This document shows positions 22,403 through 23,932 of a stretch of 23,932 nt of DNA, in pieces. The translations under genes and the position numbers were made by a program. The notes beneath the pieces were generated by a model. That model had not been told where the DNA came from. It worked only from the letters and a program-made list of their open reading frames with translations, and made no database searches. The number at the start of each line of letters is the position of its first letter. Positions within the stretch are counted from its first letter, which is position 1. The DNA comes from Parcubacteria group bacterium (GTDB lineage: Bacteria; Patescibacteriota; Minisyncoccia; SW-4-49-11): positions 1-23,932 of the forward strand of contig PXDG01000153.1 of the NCBI GenBank assembly GCA_003565105.1. The letters run 5' to 3'.

Positions 22403-23932
22403 ATGCAAAACTCAATTCAATCAATAAATAAATTTCGACCACGAATTATTCGGTTTTTTACTGTTATAACAGGAATTGCAACGCTTCTTGTGTATGGATT
22501 AATAGCAATTATTATCGGTGGACAACAGCTCATAGATGGATTCCTTATTTCAGATAACGTGGCTATGTATCTGTTTATGGTAATGAGTTTGTCGTTAGTG
22601 CTTGTTATGTGGTTGATAATTTATGGTGTATATACACGTATTATATTCCCCACATATCAAACACTGATCATTATTAATTCAGTACTTGATTCTGAATCTG
22701 AATATCGTAGGCAATCACCGAACTTACAACTGTTACAAGATTGTATTCAGCGAACGTTGTATCAACTGGGTGAGAGTAGACTTACCTATACCGCTGTGTT
22801 TCGAGAGACCGAACAATATATTGATAGATTAGAAAAATTATCAGAACAGAATACTCTACTAGAGCAATCAAGATCAGAACTTGCAGAAATTATTGATGAA
22901 TTGAAAAGAAAACAAGAACAATTGTCTTTAGAGAAGGTGAAAACAGATTCTATCATCAATGCGATACCCAATGGAATTATCGCTTCCAGTAGAGATGGAA
23001 ATATATTTCTCGTTAATAAAGAGGCGGAAAAAATGCTCGGTACAGATGGTGATTATGTTCTAGGTAAGTTTTTAGATACAGTATATCCCTTGAATACTCT
23101 AAACGATGATTCAGTATATCAGCAAACTCCAACGATGGTGGCTTTGAATGGGAATATTACTCAACGAGAGTTTGAATATAGAGTACCTAAAACAAAACAA
23201 GTTCGTGCAGTTCAGAATATTGCTTCTCCGATTATATTAGATGGAGAGATTATTGGAGCGATAGACCTATTACGAGATATTACAAAAGAAAAAGAAGTTG
23301 ATCGTGCACAAAAAGAGTTTGTTTCTTTAGCATCACATCAACTCCGGACTCCTATCACGTCCATTTATTGGAATGCTGAAATACTTGCTTCAGATCCTCG
23401 TATAGATCTTGATTTAAAGGAACACGTTGATGAGATATTAGAAGAAAATAAACGTATGCAACGTTTAGTGAATTCTCTACTTAATCTTTCTCGTATAGAT
23501 CTTGGGACGATTAAGTTTGTTTTAGAATCTATTGATTTAAGTGATTTTATTCAGGGATTGGTGAAAAGTCTTGACTTTGAAGCAGTACGCAAAAAGCTAA
23601 CAATTATTCAAACTGTGGATAACTCAATTAAAATGGTGAATGATCCTGTTCACTTGGATGTTGTAATTAGTAATATGTTATCAAATGCTATTAAATATAG
23701 TCCAGAATCGAGTACCGTTATTATAAAAGGATATCTATTAACTGAAGAAGATATGGTGCAAATTGAAGTGTCAGATAGTGGCTTTGGTATACCAAAAAAC
23801 CAGCAATCTCAAATTTTTGGAAGACTCTTTCGAGCTGATAATGCGAAAGAAAAAGAAACAGATGGAAATGGATTGGGGTTGTATATAGTCAAAAAACTGG
23901 TAGAATCAATGAATGGCAGTATATGGTTTGAA
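22403..23932 (+). CDS. Sensor histidine kinase with PAS domain (3' end outside window)
   Basis: The frame from ATG at 22403 stays open for 510 codons to the window edge. It has two membrane helices (about 18-41 and 52-74) with a short extracellular loop, a long coiled coil (about 120-190), a PAS domain (about 190-300, starting TDSIINAIPNGIIASS), the HisKA domain with SLASHQLRTPITSIYW (His312) and the HATPase domain with N box ISNMLSNAIKYS, G1 DSGFGIP and G2 DGNGLGLYIV. All catalytic motifs are present; only the last residues should be missing. A response regulator may follow beyond the edge. The start lies two bases after the pilin stop, so the kinase may be co-expressed with the pilins, and could sense surface or envelope signals. 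Confidence 0.93.
   Translation, partial: MQNSIQSINKFRPRIIRFFTVITGIATLLVYGLIAIIIGGQQLIDGFLISDNVAMYLFMVMSLSLVLVMWLIIYGVYTRIIFPTYQTLIIINSVLDSESEYRRQSPNLQLLQDCIQRTLYQLGESRLTYTAVFRETEQYIDRLEKLSEQNTLLEQSRSELAEIIDELKRKQEQLSLEKVKTDSIINAIPNGIIASSRDGNIFLVNKEAEKMLGTDGDYVLGKFLDTVYPLNTLNDDSVYQQTPTMVALNGNITQREFEYRVPKTKQVRAVQNIASPIILDGEIIGAIDLLRDITKEKEVDRAQKEFVSLASHQLRTPITSIYWNAEILASDPRIDLDLKEHVDEILEENKRMQRLVNSLLNLSRIDLGTIKFVLESIDLSDFIQGLVKSLDFEAVRKKLTIIQTVDNSIKMVNDPVHLDVVISNMLSNAIKYSPESSTVIIKGYLLTEEDMVQIEVSDSGFGIPKNQQSQIFGRLFRADNAKEKETDGNGLGLYIVKKLVESMNGSIWFE

Noticed and set aside
1..23932. CRISPR arrays, insertion sequences, prophage genes, attachment sites, replication origin
   Set aside because: I looked for spaced direct repeats, transposase or integrase motifs, terminal inverted repeats and DnaA-box clusters and saw none.

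Overview
The window is a 23.9 kb, AT-rich, gene-dense stretch of bacterial chromosome. It reads with the standard bacterial code: TGA ends the glycosyltransferase gene and does not interrupt any conserved gene. Several traits suggest a Candidate Phyla Radiation (Patescibacteria) type genome: compact versions of conserved proteins (UvrC without a C-terminal helix-hairpin-helix region, a shortened HrcA), a membrane-anchored Clp-type ATPase preceded by a small membrane protein with a SPWKN motif, type IV pilin-like genes beside a histidine kinase, and almost no Shine-Dalgarno sequences. This placement is inference; no rRNA gene is present to confirm it.

Layout. 1-263: C-terminal end of a secreted or cell-wall-anchored protein, ending at a bidirectional terminator. 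359-1761 (minus strand): a translation cluster smpB - ssrA (tmRNA) - infC. 1813-4246: a GT4 glycosyltransferase and ftsZ, the latter with a strong promoter that starts in the glycosyltransferase stop codon. 4389-4466: tRNA-Glu(CTC). 4555-6645: a HAD phosphatase and, convergent to it, a short uvrC. 6764-11075: a tight four-gene membrane operon (PspC-domain protein, LiaF-like toastrack protein, SPWKN membrane protein, membrane-anchored double-AAA+ Clp-like ATPase), closed by a terminator. 11179-12406: three genes I do not recognise. 12510-12598: tRNA-Ser(CGA). 12699-14173: an AlkC-like HEAT-repeat protein and a membrane-anchored fasciclin protein. 14336-16155: a small charged protein and the lipid II flippase MurJ. 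16231-18069: lepA. 18160-19459: overlapping hrcA and grpE. 19464-23932: a polyprenyl-phosphate sugar-phosphate transferase, two prepilin-like proteins (the first with three tandem lectin-like repeats) and a sensor histidine kinase that runs off the end.

Common themes are cell-envelope construction (MurJ, FtsZ, GT4, TagO/WecA-like enzyme), envelope or protein stress (PspC/LiaF/Clp, HrcA/GrpE), ribosome rescue and initiation (SmpB, tmRNA, IF3, LepA), DNA repair (UvrC, AlkC-like) and surface adhesion (pilins, fasciclin, the wall-anchored fragment). The most unusual points are the Clp-like ATPase, which has lost the aromatic pore-loop residues and the NBD1 hydrolysis residues, the three-repeat lectin-like pilin, and a start-codon context dominated by T (often GT) directly before ATG in place of Shine-Dalgarno sites.
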